A DNA stretch of 64,000 bases from NCBI RefSeq assembly GCF_008704395.1, contig NZ_CP023695.1:3038001-3102000 (forward strand), given 5' to 3'. Source of the stretch: Streptomyces alboniger. GTDB lineage: Bacteria; Actinomycetota; Actinomycetes; Streptomycetales; Streptomycetaceae. The notes under the pieces are model-generated. The model saw only the letters and a list, made by a program, of their open reading frames with translations. It was not told the origin of the DNA and ran no database searches. Below, one piece after another: positions 16,728-25,396 of the stretch (its first letter is position 1; each line of letters begins with the position of its first letter). The translations under genes were made by a program, and so were the position numbers.

Positions 16728-19561
16728 AGATCACGTACCTGCTCGGCTGGGGCGACGAGATGGGCGGCACCGAGCTGGCCACCTACACCCAGGCCAAGCA
16801 CCTCGCCGAGCGCCCCGGCGTCGAGGTCGAGGTGATCTCCGTCTTCCGGACCCGCGCCGAGCCGTTCTTCCCCGAGGCGCGCGGCCTGCCCGTCCGCTAC
16901 CTCGTGGACCGCACCACGACACCCGAACGGCCGGTACGGGAGACGGACCTGGACGACGCCGCGTGCCGCACGCTCGCCGCGCTGCCCAGCGAGCTGATCA
17001 GGCCCGCCTGGGAGGACACCTTCGACCGGCTCTCCGACATCGAACTGACCGCCGCGCTCACCGCCGTCGACACCGACGTGCTGGTCAGCACCACGCCCGC
17101 GCTGCTCGCCGCCGCCGTGACGCTCGCACCCGCGCGGGTCGTCACCGTCCATCAGGAGCACCGCCCCACCCAGCGGCGCGGCCCGTCCGGCGAACCGCTG
17201 CTCCTGCACGCCCCGCGCCTGGACGCCCTGGTCACGCTGACCGAACGCACCCGCGACTGGATCGCGGAGTCCCTCGGCCCCACCGCGCCGGAGCTGGCCG
17301 TCATCCCGAACGCCGTTCCGGACGGCTTCCGGCCGCGCTCCGACGGCGAGGGCAAGGTCATCGTCATGGCGGCGCGGCTGACCGGCGAGAAGCGCGTCGA
17401 CCACGCCGTCCGCGCCTTCGCACAGGTCGCCGACGCGCACCCGGAGTGGACGCTGCGGATCTTCGGCGGCGGCCACCGCGAGCGGCAGCTGCGCCGCCTC
17501 GTCGACGGGTTCGGGCTGCACGACCGGGTCGAACTGCTCGGCCCCTGCCAGGACATGGCCGCCGAGTGGGCCAAGGCGGGGCTGAGCCTGATGACCGCCG
17601 GGCACAACGAGGCGTTCCCGCTGGTGCTCCTCGAAGCGCTCGCCGCCGGGGTGCCCGTCATCGCGTACGACGTGCTGACCGGGCCCGCGGAGATCGTGCG
17701 CCACCGCGTCGACGGACTGCTCGTGCCACCCGGCGAGGTCGGTGAACTCGCGTGCGCGATGGACGAGCTGATGGGCGGCGACGCGGCCAGGCGCGCCTAC
17801 GCCCGCGCCGCCCGCGAAGGCGTCTACGCCCGCTTCTCCTCGGCGGACGTCACGGCCCGCTGGGAGGAGCTGTACACCCGGCTCGTGGCCGGGCGCGACC
17901 GGCCGCGGCGCCTTGCCGGGCGCGCGGACCGCGTGGCCCTCGGCGTCGCGTCCGGCGGCTGCGGCTTTCGGCCCACCGCCCCGCACACCTTCGACGCCGC
18001 GGCCGCCGCCGACGAGCGGGCCCGCGAGGACGAGATCATCGCCGCCGACACCACGGGCCGCGTCATCCGCTCGGTGGGCCGCCTCGCCGAGCGGCGCGAC
18101 GACGTGCTCGCGCCGGACATGGCGCGGTGGAACCTCCGGCTCACCGCGTCCGCCCTGGAGGCCGAGGACGTGCCCTACATCCTCGTACGCACCAACGACG
18201 GCACCGCCCACACGCTGGCGGTGGCCGCCGACGACAAGGACCGCGCGCTGAAGGCCCTGGCGGGGGCGCTGCGCGGGCAGCCCGTCTACGCCGAGCTGGT
18301 CAATCCGCGCGACGCGGCGCCCGGGGCCGTCCTCGCCGAACGCCTCGACGGCATCGGCGAGTTGTCCGGCGTCAAGGTCTTCAAGCCGGTGACCACCACG
18401 ACGCTCTCGCTGCGGCACGGCGCGGGGCTCGCCTGCACGGTGGCGTTCTGGCCCCGGGCGGCCCAGGGGACCCCCGCGGCGGAAAGCGGCTTCCGCGCGC
18501 CCTTCGGGACGACGCTCGCCGGTGCCGTGCTGCCCTCGCTCACGCCGACGGCGACCCTGCGCGTGGCGGACCGCGACTACCCCACGCTTGAGGTGTTCAC
18601 CGAACTCCTCGTCAAGGACGTCGACTTTCCCGTCGACGCCGTCTACACCTGGGTCGACGACTCCGACCCCGAGTGGCGCGCCCGCCGCGCCGCGGCCCGC
18701 GGCGGCGCCGGGCGGGAGACGGCGGACGACGGAGCCGTGCGCTACCGCAACCGCGACGAGCTGCGCTTCAGCCTGCGCTCCCTGGCGATGTACGCGCCGT
18801 GGATCCGGCACGTGTACCTCGTCACGGCGGGGCAGGTCCCCGACTGGCTCGACCGGGACCACCCCGGCCTGACGGTCGTGGACCACCGCGACCTCTTCGC
18901 CGACCCCGACGCGTGCCTCCCGACCTTCAACTCGCACTCCATCGAGTCCCAACTGCACCGCATCGAAGGCCTGTCGGAGCACTTCCTGTACTTCAACGAC
19001 GACATGTTCCTCGGCCGCCCCACCAACCCCGACACGTTCTTCCTCAGCAACGGCCTGGCCCGCTTCTTCTGGTCCTCCGCGTCCGTGCCCGCCCTGCCCC
19101 TGTCCCCCGACGACGAGGGCTATCTGGCGGCGGCGAAGAACAACCGCGAGCTGCTGCGCCGCACCTTCGGCAGGACGACGACGCACAGCTTCTTCCACGT
19201 GCCGTACGCGCTGCGCCGCAGCGTCCTGACGGAGATCGCCGAGCGCTTCCCCGAGGAGACGGCGGCCACGGCCCGCAGCCGCTTCCGCTGCGCCGACGAC
19301 TTCGCCCTGGTCTCCTCGCTGCACCAGCACTACGCGTACCTCACGGGGCGGGCGGTGCCGGGCTCCATCTCGTACGACTTCGTGGACATCGGCGACCGTG
19401 CCGACCACGCGCGGCTGGGGCGGCTGCTCCAGAACCGGGACCGGACGGCCTTCTGCATCGGGGAGTCGCCCGACAGCGGCATGGCGGACGAGGAGATGGC
19501 GCTCGCCATCAGGTCGTTCCTGACGGCGTACTTCCCGGTGCGCTCGCCCTACGAGGCCTGA
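16724..19561 (+). CDS. Fusion of GT4 glycosyltransferase and Stealth phosphosugar transferase
   Basis: A 945-aa two-enzyme protein. Residues ~1-395 are a GT-B fold family 4 glycosyltransferase: N-terminal GWGDEMGGTELATY, VMAARLTGEKRVDHAVRAF, and the E-x7-E donor site EAFPLVLLEALAAGVPVIAYD. After a ~230-residue linker domain, a Stealth module begins near 632. Its region 1 is VDAVYTWVDDSDPEW (Val637 on) and region 2 is RYRNRDELRFSLRS-YAPW-RHVYLVT, with further conserved blocks NDDMFLG and HSFFHVPYALRR. Stealth proteins transfer hexose-1-phosphate to glycans to make phosphodiester-linked polymers. The fusion suggests one protein adds a sugar and then a phosphosugar. GAAGGAG precedes the ATG. Confidence 0.9.
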   Translation: MKITYLLGWGDEMGGTELATYTQAKHLAERPGVEVEVISVFRTRAEPFFPEARGLPVRYLVDRTTTPERPVRETDLDDAACRTLAALPSELIRPAWEDTFDRLSDIELTAALTAVDTDVLVSTTPALLAAAVTLAPARVVTVHQEHRPTQRRGPSGEPLLLHAPRLDALVTLTERTRDWIAESLGPTAPELAVIPNAVPDGFRPRSDGEGKVIVMAARLTGEKRVDHAVRAFAQVADAHPEWTLRIFGGGHRERQLRRLVDGFGLHDRVELLGPCQDMAAEWAKAGLSLMTAGHNEAFPLVLLEALAAGVPVIAYDVLTGPAEIVRHRVDGLLVPPGEVGELACAMDELMGGDAARRAYARAAREGVYARFSSADVTARWEELYTRLVAGRDRPRRLAGRADRVALGVASGGCGFRPTAPHTFDAAAAADERAREDEIIAADTTGRVIRSVGRLAERRDDVLAPDMARWNLRLTASALEAEDVPYILVRTNDGTAHTLAVAADDKDRALKALAGALRGQPVYAELVNPRDAAPGAVLAERLDGIGELSGVKVFKPVTTTTLSLRHGAGLACTVAFWPRAAQGTPAAESGFRAPFGTTLAGAVLPSLTPTATLRVADRDYPTLEVFTELLVKDVDFPVDAVYTWVDDSDPEWRARRAAARGGAGRETADDGAVRYRNRDELRFSLRSLAMYAPWIRHVYLVTAGQVPDWLDRDHPGLTVVDHRDLFADPDACLPTFNSHSIESQLHRIEGLSEHFLYFNDDMFLGRPTNPDTFFLSNGLARFFWSSASVPALPLSPDDEGYLAAAKNNRELLRRTFGRTTTHSFFHVPYALRRSVLTEIAERFPEETAATARSRFRCADDFALVSSLHQHYAYLTGRAVPGSISYDFVDIGDRADHARLGRLLQNRDRTAFCIGESPDSGMADEEMALAIRSFLTAYFPVRSPYEA

Positions 19562-19584
19562 GCCCGGGAAATCTCAGGGCAGGA

Positions 19585-21669
19585 TCAGGGCAGGAAGAGC
19601 CGCCGGACGACGCGTTCGGCGGCCTTCCCGTCGTCGTAGGGGCAAAAGCGCGCCCGGAACGCGGACCGCAGCTCCGCGGCCTCCGGGGTGTCCCAGCCGC
19701 CGCCGCGGAACAGCTCGGCCAGTTCGTCCTCGGTGGTGGCCACGGCCCCCGGCGTCTCGCCCGCCCGCCCGGAGAGCAGGTCGAAGTAGGTGCCGCGGGC
19801 CAGGCGGTAGGCCTGCCAGTCGGGGGCGTACGTCACGATCGGGCGGTCCAGGCAGGCGTAGTCGAACATCAGTGACGAGTAGTCCGTGACGAGCGCGTCG
19901 GCGGCGAGGCACAGGTCCTCCACGCGCGCGTGCCCGGTGACGTCGATGAGCTGCGGGTGCGCGTCGAGCCCGGCGTCGGCGCCGTAGAAGTAGTGGGCAC
20001 GCACGAGCACGACGTACTGGGGGCCGATCCTCTCGGCGAACCGCCTGAGGTCGAGGCGGGGCAGGAAGCCCTTCTGGTAGTCGCGGTGGGTCGGCGCGTA
20101 CAGCAGCACGGTCCGTCCGTCGCCGACGCCCAACTGCGTGCGGATGCGGTCGATCTCTCTCTCGCCCGTCGTGAAGTACACGTCGTTGCGCGGATAGCCC
20201 GCCTCCAGCGGCTCGTAGGCGGTGGAGGGGTAGACGCGCTCCCAGATCTCCGTGGAGTGCGGATTGGAGGAGAGGCTGTAGTCCCACTGGTCGGTGTGGT
20301 CGAGGACCTTCTGGAAGCTGATGCCGTGCGTGCCGGCCGGGTAGCGGCGCTGGTCCAGGCCCATCTTCTTCAGCGGGGTGCCGTGGTGGGTCTGGAGGTA
20401 GACCTGACCGGGGCGCTTGGTGAATCCGCCGGGGAAGCTGGAGTTGTTGATGAGGTACGTGGCTGTGGCCATCGCCTGCCAGTAGCGCCGGGAGCCTTCG
20501 ACGACGTAGTCGACCCCGGCGGGCACCTTGTGCTTGTGGCGGCCGGAGACCACCCACACGCCCCGGATGTGCGGGGCCAGTTCGCGGGCCTTGGCGTGGA
20601 TGGCGGCGGGGTTGCAGGAGACCGCGCGGTTCCAGTAGGCGCCATAGACCGCGAGGTGCGGGTCGAGGGAGCGGTGCAGGTCGGCGCGGTAGGCGGCGCG
20701 CATGGCGCGGGCGCGCAGCTTCTTCTTCTGCTCCTTGAGCCGCCGCGAGACGCGCAGGCGCCGGGACTCGGCCTTGCGCAGGCTCTCGTGGGCCGTGAAG
20801 GAGCCGGTGGCGAGGGCCTTCTCCCGCGGAGTGCGGGGCTCGGTTCCCGCGGGCGCGTACGTGCGGTGGACGCGGGCCGCCTCGCGGAAGAAGTCGCGCC
20901 GGTCGCCCGCGCGGATCCGCCCGGGGTCGTCGAGGACGGCGAGGAGGTGGGCCGCGGCGTGCGGCAGGAGCCGGGCGCGGTCGGCGGGCCCGGCGGCGGC
21001 GAGGAGTTCCTCGTACCGTCCGACGACGGCGAAGTGGTGTCTGCCCGGCGTCTTGGAGAAGCTGCCGCCGCGCCGCTCGCGCCAGCGCACGCAGCTCCGG
21101 TCGAGGACGACGAGGCGCTCGCCCGCGCGCAGGGTCGCGGTGTGGACCGGCACCACGTCCTCGTACGCCCCTTCGGAGAAGGACAATTGCCGCTCGCGCC
21201 AGAAGCCGCGCCGGAAGACGCGGTTCCAGGCGGCCGGGGTGACAGACAGGGGGTCGCCGGTGAGAGGGCCGCCGCCTGGGCGGACGGTCTCCCACCAGTC
21301 GACGCGGTCGTGCGCGAAGAGCAGGACGTCCGGGTCGCCCCGTTCCGCGAGGGCCGCGTCGAGGGCTTCGAGGGCGCCCGGCAGCAGGAGGTCGTCCCCG
21401 TCGAGGAAGAGGAGGTAGTCCCCGGTGGCGCGGTCGGCGCCGATGTTGCGCGCGGGGCCCGGGCCCGCCTGGGCGGGGACGCGCAGCAGTTGCACACGCG
21501 GGTCGCGCTCCGCATACTCCGCGGCGATCGCGGCGCAGGCGTCGGGCGAGGCGTCGTCGACGACGGTCAGTTCGAGGTCGCCGAAGGACTGGGTGAGCAC
21601 CGAGTCCAGGCATTCCCGCAGGTAGCCCTGGACGCGGTGGGCGGGGACGACAACCGAGAAGCGCGACAT
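19585..21669 (-). CDS. GT2 glycosyltransferase fused to CDP-glycerol glycerophosphotransferase
   Basis: A 694-aa wall-polymer enzyme. The N-terminal GT2 domain (about 1-230) is intact, with VVVPAHRVQGYL, VVDDASPD and the metal site FLDGDDLLLPG. The C-terminal TagF-like domain has QTHHGTPLKKMGLD, whose catalytic His is residue 429, then LYAPTHRDY, LVRAHYFYG and TDYSSLMFDYACLDRPIVTY. Such enzymes move glycerol-phosphate (or a similar polyol phosphate) from a CDP donor to the polymer. The start ATG 21667-21669 fits homologues; an in-frame GTG at 21720 follows no better signal. It is the only minus-strand gene of the cluster before tetR and converges on the GT4-Stealth gene with a 23-bp gap. Confidence 0.9.
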   Translation of the reverse strand: MSRFSVVVPAHRVQGYLRECLDSVLTQSFGDLELTVVDDASPDACAAIAAEYAERDPRVQLLRVPAQAGPGPARNIGADRATGDYLLFLDGDDLLLPGALEALDAALAERGDPDVLLFAHDRVDWWETVRPGGGPLTGDPLSVTPAAWNRVFRRGFWRERQLSFSEGAYEDVVPVHTATLRAGERLVVLDRSCVRWRERRGGSFSKTPGRHHFAVVGRYEELLAAAGPADRARLLPHAAAHLLAVLDDPGRIRAGDRRDFFREAARVHRTYAPAGTEPRTPREKALATGSFTAHESLRKAESRRLRVSRRLKEQKKKLRARAMRAAYRADLHRSLDPHLAVYGAYWNRAVSCNPAAIHAKARELAPHIRGVWVVSGRHKHKVPAGVDYVVEGSRRYWQAMATATYLINNSSFPGGFTKRPGQVYLQTHHGTPLKKMGLDQRRYPAGTHGISFQKVLDHTDQWDYSLSSNPHSTEIWERVYPSTAYEPLEAGYPRNDVYFTTGEREIDRIRTQLGVGDGRTVLLYAPTHRDYQKGFLPRLDLRRFAERIGPQYVVLVRAHYFYGADAGLDAHPQLIDVTGHARVEDLCLAADALVTDYSSLMFDYACLDRPIVTYAPDWQAYRLARGTYFDLLSGRAGETPGAVATTEDELAELFRGGGWDTPEAAELRSAFRARFCPYDDGKAAERVVRRLFLP

Positions 21670-21817
21670 GACAACCGACCGTAACCAGCGGGACACGGCC
21701 TGTCGAAGACCTCCCGTCACTCATTGGGGTGACAGAAGCCGAAGGGACTGACCGTCGGGAGCGACGAGCGGGCAAATGGGGCTAAATATGCCGTACTCCC
21801 ATGAAAGGCCGGTCGCC

Positions 21818-24800
21818 GTGCAGCCCCGTCTCAGCGTCGTCGTGCCCATCTACAACGTCGAGGAGTTCCTGGAGGAGTGCCTGGAGTCGATCGCCCGGCA
21901 GACCGTGCAGACCGCGCAGACCGGGCGTACTTCATCCGGCCCCGGGCGACCGGGCGGGCCGGAGGGTCCCGGCGGCCTCGAATGCGTCATGGTCGACGAC
22001 GGCTCGACCGACGCCAGCCCGCTCATCGCGCGTGCGTTCGCCGCCAGGGACCCCCGTTTCGTCTATGTCCGCCAGCGCAACGCCGGGCTGAGCGCGGCCC
22101 GCAACACCGGCGTGCGCAAGGCGTCGCCCACCGCCGAGTTCCTCACCTTCGTCGACAGCGACGACGTCGTGCCGCACGACGCGTACGAGCGGATGATCGC
22201 GAGCCTGGACGAGACCGGCTCGGACTTCGCGAGCGGCAACGTCTGGCGGCTCACCGAGCGCGGCCGCTCACAGGCCTGGCAGTACAAGTGGCTGACCGAG
22301 CCGCGCGCCCGTACGCACATCTCGCGCGACTTGGACCTGCTCTCCGACCGCGTGGCCTGGAACAAGGTGTTCCGCCGCTCCTTCTGGGACCGGCACCGCT
22401 TCGCCTTCCCCGAGGGCAAGCTGTACGAGGACACGCCCGTGATGATCCCGGCGCACTTCCTCGCCGGGTCCGTGGACGTGCTCAGCGACCACGTCTACTA
22501 CTGGCGGGTCCGCGAGGGCTCCATCACCCGGCGGCGCACCGACGTCAAGGGCGTGCGCGACCGGATCGCGGCGTGCGCGCACGTCAGCGGCTTCCTCGCC
22601 GAGCACGCGCCGGAGATGAAGAAGACGTACGACGTCTCCTGTCTGCGCGACGACTTCGTGTACTTCCTGGAGGGACTGCCGATGGGCGGCCCCGAGTACC
22701 GCGCGGCGTTCATGGCGGACGCGGCGGCGTTCCTGCGCCGCGCGGACCCGTCCGTGATCACCGGCCTACCCGTCGACCTGCGCGTCAAATGGCAGCTCGT
22801 CCGCGAGTCGCGCACCGCCGAACTCATCGAGCTGCTCGCCTTCGAGCAGGCCAACGGCACCGCCTTCCACGTCCGCGGCGCCCTGCGCCGCAGCGCCTCC
22901 TACCCGGGCGTCGGCCGCGTGCCCGAGAAGCTGGCGCGGATCGGGCGGGGCGAACTGCCCGTTGTGGCGCGGGTCGGCGAGGCCCGGTGGGACGCCGAGG
23001 GGAAGCTGCGGATCAACGGATACGCGTACGTACGCAATCTGGCGGCGACCCGCCCCGGGCACTCCCTCAAGGCGGGGCTGCTCAAGTCGGCGCACAGCAG
23101 GGGGCAGTTCCGCCGCGTGCCGACGAGGACGGTCGCCGCGCCGCGGGCCACCGAGGAGTCGCGGCAGCGCCTGCACTGCTACGACCTGTCCGGCTTCGAG
23201 ATGACCGTCGACCCCGACCAGCTGAAGACCGGCGGGAGGTGGCGGCCGGGGAACTGGCTGCTCGGCGTGGTCGTCGCGGGCCACGGCACGGTGCGGCGCG
23301 CGGCCGTGCGGTCCGCCGACGGGGCGTCCGCGCAGTCCCTGGTGCGCGAACTCGGCGACGGGCTGCGCCTGGTCCTCGGCTTCAGCAAGGGCCGGCTCGT
23401 GCTGCGGGTCCAGGAGTACGCGGCGCGCGTGGACGCCCACCGGCGCGACGGGGGCGACGTCGTGCTGAGCGGGATCCTGCCGGGGCGCGTGCGGCCGAGG
23501 GCCCTGCGGCTCACCCACAAGCACTCCGGCACGGACTTCGACTATCCGGTGGCGCTCGCTGACGACCGCTTCGAGGTCCGGGTGCGGCTCGCGGACCTGG
23601 CGGGCGTGCCGCCCACGCCGCACCTCGCGCCCAAGGAGGTCGAGCCGCCGCACGGCGACCGCTGGCAGGCCAACCTCGTGCTGCCCGACGGCAAGCTGAA
23701 GTCGCTGGCCGCGACGTTGGACCTGGCCCCGGGGCGGTACGCGTCGGAGACGGGCCGTGAGCTGTGCGCCACGGCCAACGACCAGGGCCAGCTGATCGTC
23801 GAGCTGACCCGGCAGCCGATCGCCGACCGCGTCGCGTGGGGCCCGGACGGCACGCTGACCGTCGAGATCCTGGCGAGCGGGTCCGGCTGGCCCGAGGCGG
23901 AGTTCGTCCTGCGGCACAGCAGCCGCGACGAGGAGCTGACGGTCCCCGCCGAACGCGTCGGCGAGCGGCTGCGCGCGGTGGTCGCGCCGGGGGGCGGGGC
24001 GCTGCGGGAGGGGCGGTGGTACGCGTTCCTGCGGGACGCGGGGGCGGGATCCGGGGCGGAGTCCAGGGCGAAATCCGGGGCGGAGTCCGGCGAGGGGGCC
24101 GGGCCGCAGGAAGACGGGCGGCGGGAGGACGGCATGCCCGTGCGGCTGCTCGCCTCCGTGGCGGCGGGGCTGCCCCTTCACCAGGTCGCCCAGAAGCGGG
24201 AGTTCACCGTCGACCGGCGCTTCGGGGACCGGCTGCTCGTCGAGGCGGGGTCCGTCCTCGCCCGCTCCGAGCGCGGGGCCTACCGGCAGCACCGGCTGCG
24301 CACCGCCCACTATCCGAGCCACCGCGAGCGGCCGCTGACGGACGCCGTCCTCTACTTCGACGGCGACTCGCCCCGCGCCGTCCACGAGGAGCTGGTGCGG
24401 CGCGGCGCCGACGTCGAGCACCTGTGGGTCACGCACGACCAGCAGACCCACGTACCGGCCGGCGCGAGAGGCGTGGAGGAGCACAGCGCCGCCTGGTACG
24501 AGGCGCTGGCCCGCTGCCGCCGCATCGTGACGGCGGGCCACCTCCCGGACTTCTTCGAGCGCCGCGAGGGCCAGACCGTCGTACAGACCTGGAACGGCGC
24601 CCCGCTCAAGCGCATCGGCACCGACCTCACCGGCACCCTCTACGCCGACCACGGCCACCTCGACGCGCTGCCGAGGCTGTCGCGCCAGTGGGACGTGCTC
24701 GTCTCGCCGAACCGCTTCTCCACCCCGCACCTGGGCCGCGCCCTCGCCTACGACGGCGAGGTCCTGGAAGCGGGCTCGCCCCGCAACGACGTGCTGTTCG

Positions 24801-25396
24801 GCGACGACCGCCGCAAGACCGCCGAGCGGGTCCGCCGCGATCTCGGCCTCTGCCCGGACAAGCGGATCGTGCTGTACGCGCCGACCTACCGGGACCATCT
24901 CGCGTACTCCCCGGGCCGGTTCCGCTACGAGCCCGCGCTCGACTTCCGCGCCGCCGAGTCGGTGCTCGGCGACGACCACGTCCTGCTGGTGCGCAAGCAC
25001 CCGCTGACGGCGGGCCGGCTGCCCGGCGCCCGCGCGCCCTTCGTACGGGACGTGTCGGCCCACCCCCGCGCCGCCGAACTGCTCCTGATCGCCGACGTGC
25101 TGGTGACCGACTACTCCTCGCTGATGTTCGACTTCGCGCACACCGGGCGCCCGATGCTCTTCCACGCGTACGACCTGGAGCACTACCGCGACACCGTGCG
25201 CGGCTTCTACCTCGACTTCGAGACGAGCGCGCCCGGTCCGCTGCTCGCCTCCACCGGCGAGGTCGTCGAGGCGCTGCGCGATCTGGACGCGATCGCGGCC
25301 CGGCACGCGGACGCGTACACGGCGTTCCGCGAGGCCTACTGCGACCTCGACGACGGCAGGGCCGCGGCCCGCGTCGTGGAGAGGCTGATGCGGTGA
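21818..25396 (+). CDS. GT2 plus TagF-like protein with altered HGTP active site
   Basis: A 1192-aa paralogue of the gene at 32384. I start at GTG 21818 (VQPRLSVVVPIYNVEEFLEE) because the paralogue starts at the same place and GAAAGG precedes it; ATG 21776 would add 14 residues. The GT2 domain is intact (VDDGSTD, FVDSDD) but has a ~20-residue Gly/Pro-rich insert before VMVDDGS. The middle is beta-rich, with a low-complexity Gly/Ser/Glu stretch near 24040-24130. In the TagF-like domain the usual QTWHGTPLKRIG reads QTWNGAPLKRIG, so catalytic His is Asn926 and Thr is Ala928. The downstream LVRKHPL and TDYSSLMFDF are kept. Glycerophosphotransferase activity is therefore doubtful. Confidence 0.88.
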   Translation: MQPRLSVVVPIYNVEEFLEECLESIARQTVQTAQTGRTSSGPGRPGGPEGPGGLECVMVDDGSTDASPLIARAFAARDPRFVYVRQRNAGLSAARNTGVRKASPTAEFLTFVDSDDVVPHDAYERMIASLDETGSDFASGNVWRLTERGRSQAWQYKWLTEPRARTHISRDLDLLSDRVAWNKVFRRSFWDRHRFAFPEGKLYEDTPVMIPAHFLAGSVDVLSDHVYYWRVREGSITRRRTDVKGVRDRIAACAHVSGFLAEHAPEMKKTYDVSCLRDDFVYFLEGLPMGGPEYRAAFMADAAAFLRRADPSVITGLPVDLRVKWQLVRESRTAELIELLAFEQANGTAFHVRGALRRSASYPGVGRVPEKLARIGRGELPVVARVGEARWDAEGKLRINGYAYVRNLAATRPGHSLKAGLLKSAHSRGQFRRVPTRTVAAPRATEESRQRLHCYDLSGFEMTVDPDQLKTGGRWRPGNWLLGVVVAGHGTVRRAAVRSADGASAQSLVRELGDGLRLVLGFSKGRLVLRVQEYAARVDAHRRDGGDVVLSGILPGRVRPRALRLTHKHSGTDFDYPVALADDRFEVRVRLADLAGVPPTPHLAPKEVEPPHGDRWQANLVLPDGKLKSLAATLDLAPGRYASETGRELCATANDQGQLIVELTRQPIADRVAWGPDGTLTVEILASGSGWPEAEFVLRHSSRDEELTVPAERVGERLRAVVAPGGGALREGRWYAFLRDAGAGSGAESRAKSGAESGEGAGPQEDGRREDGMPVRLLASVAAGLPLHQVAQKREFTVDRRFGDRLLVEAGSVLARSERGAYRQHRLRTAHYPSHRERPLTDAVLYFDGDSPRAVHEELVRRGADVEHLWVTHDQQTHVPAGARGVEEHSAAWYEALARCRRIVTAGHLPDFFERREGQTVVQTWNGAPLKRIGTDLTGTLYADHGHLDALPRLSRQWDVLVSPNRFSTPHLGRALAYDGEVLEAGSPRNDVLFGDDRRKTAERVRRDLGLCPDKRIVLYAPTYRDHLAYSPGRFRYEPALDFRAAESVLGDDHVLLVRKHPLTAGRLPGARAPFVRDVSAHPRAAELLLIADVLVTDYSSLMFDFAHTGRPMLFHAYDLEHYRDTVRGFYLDFETSAPGPLLASTGEVVEALRDLDAIAARHADAYTAFREAYCDLDDGRAAARVVERLMR

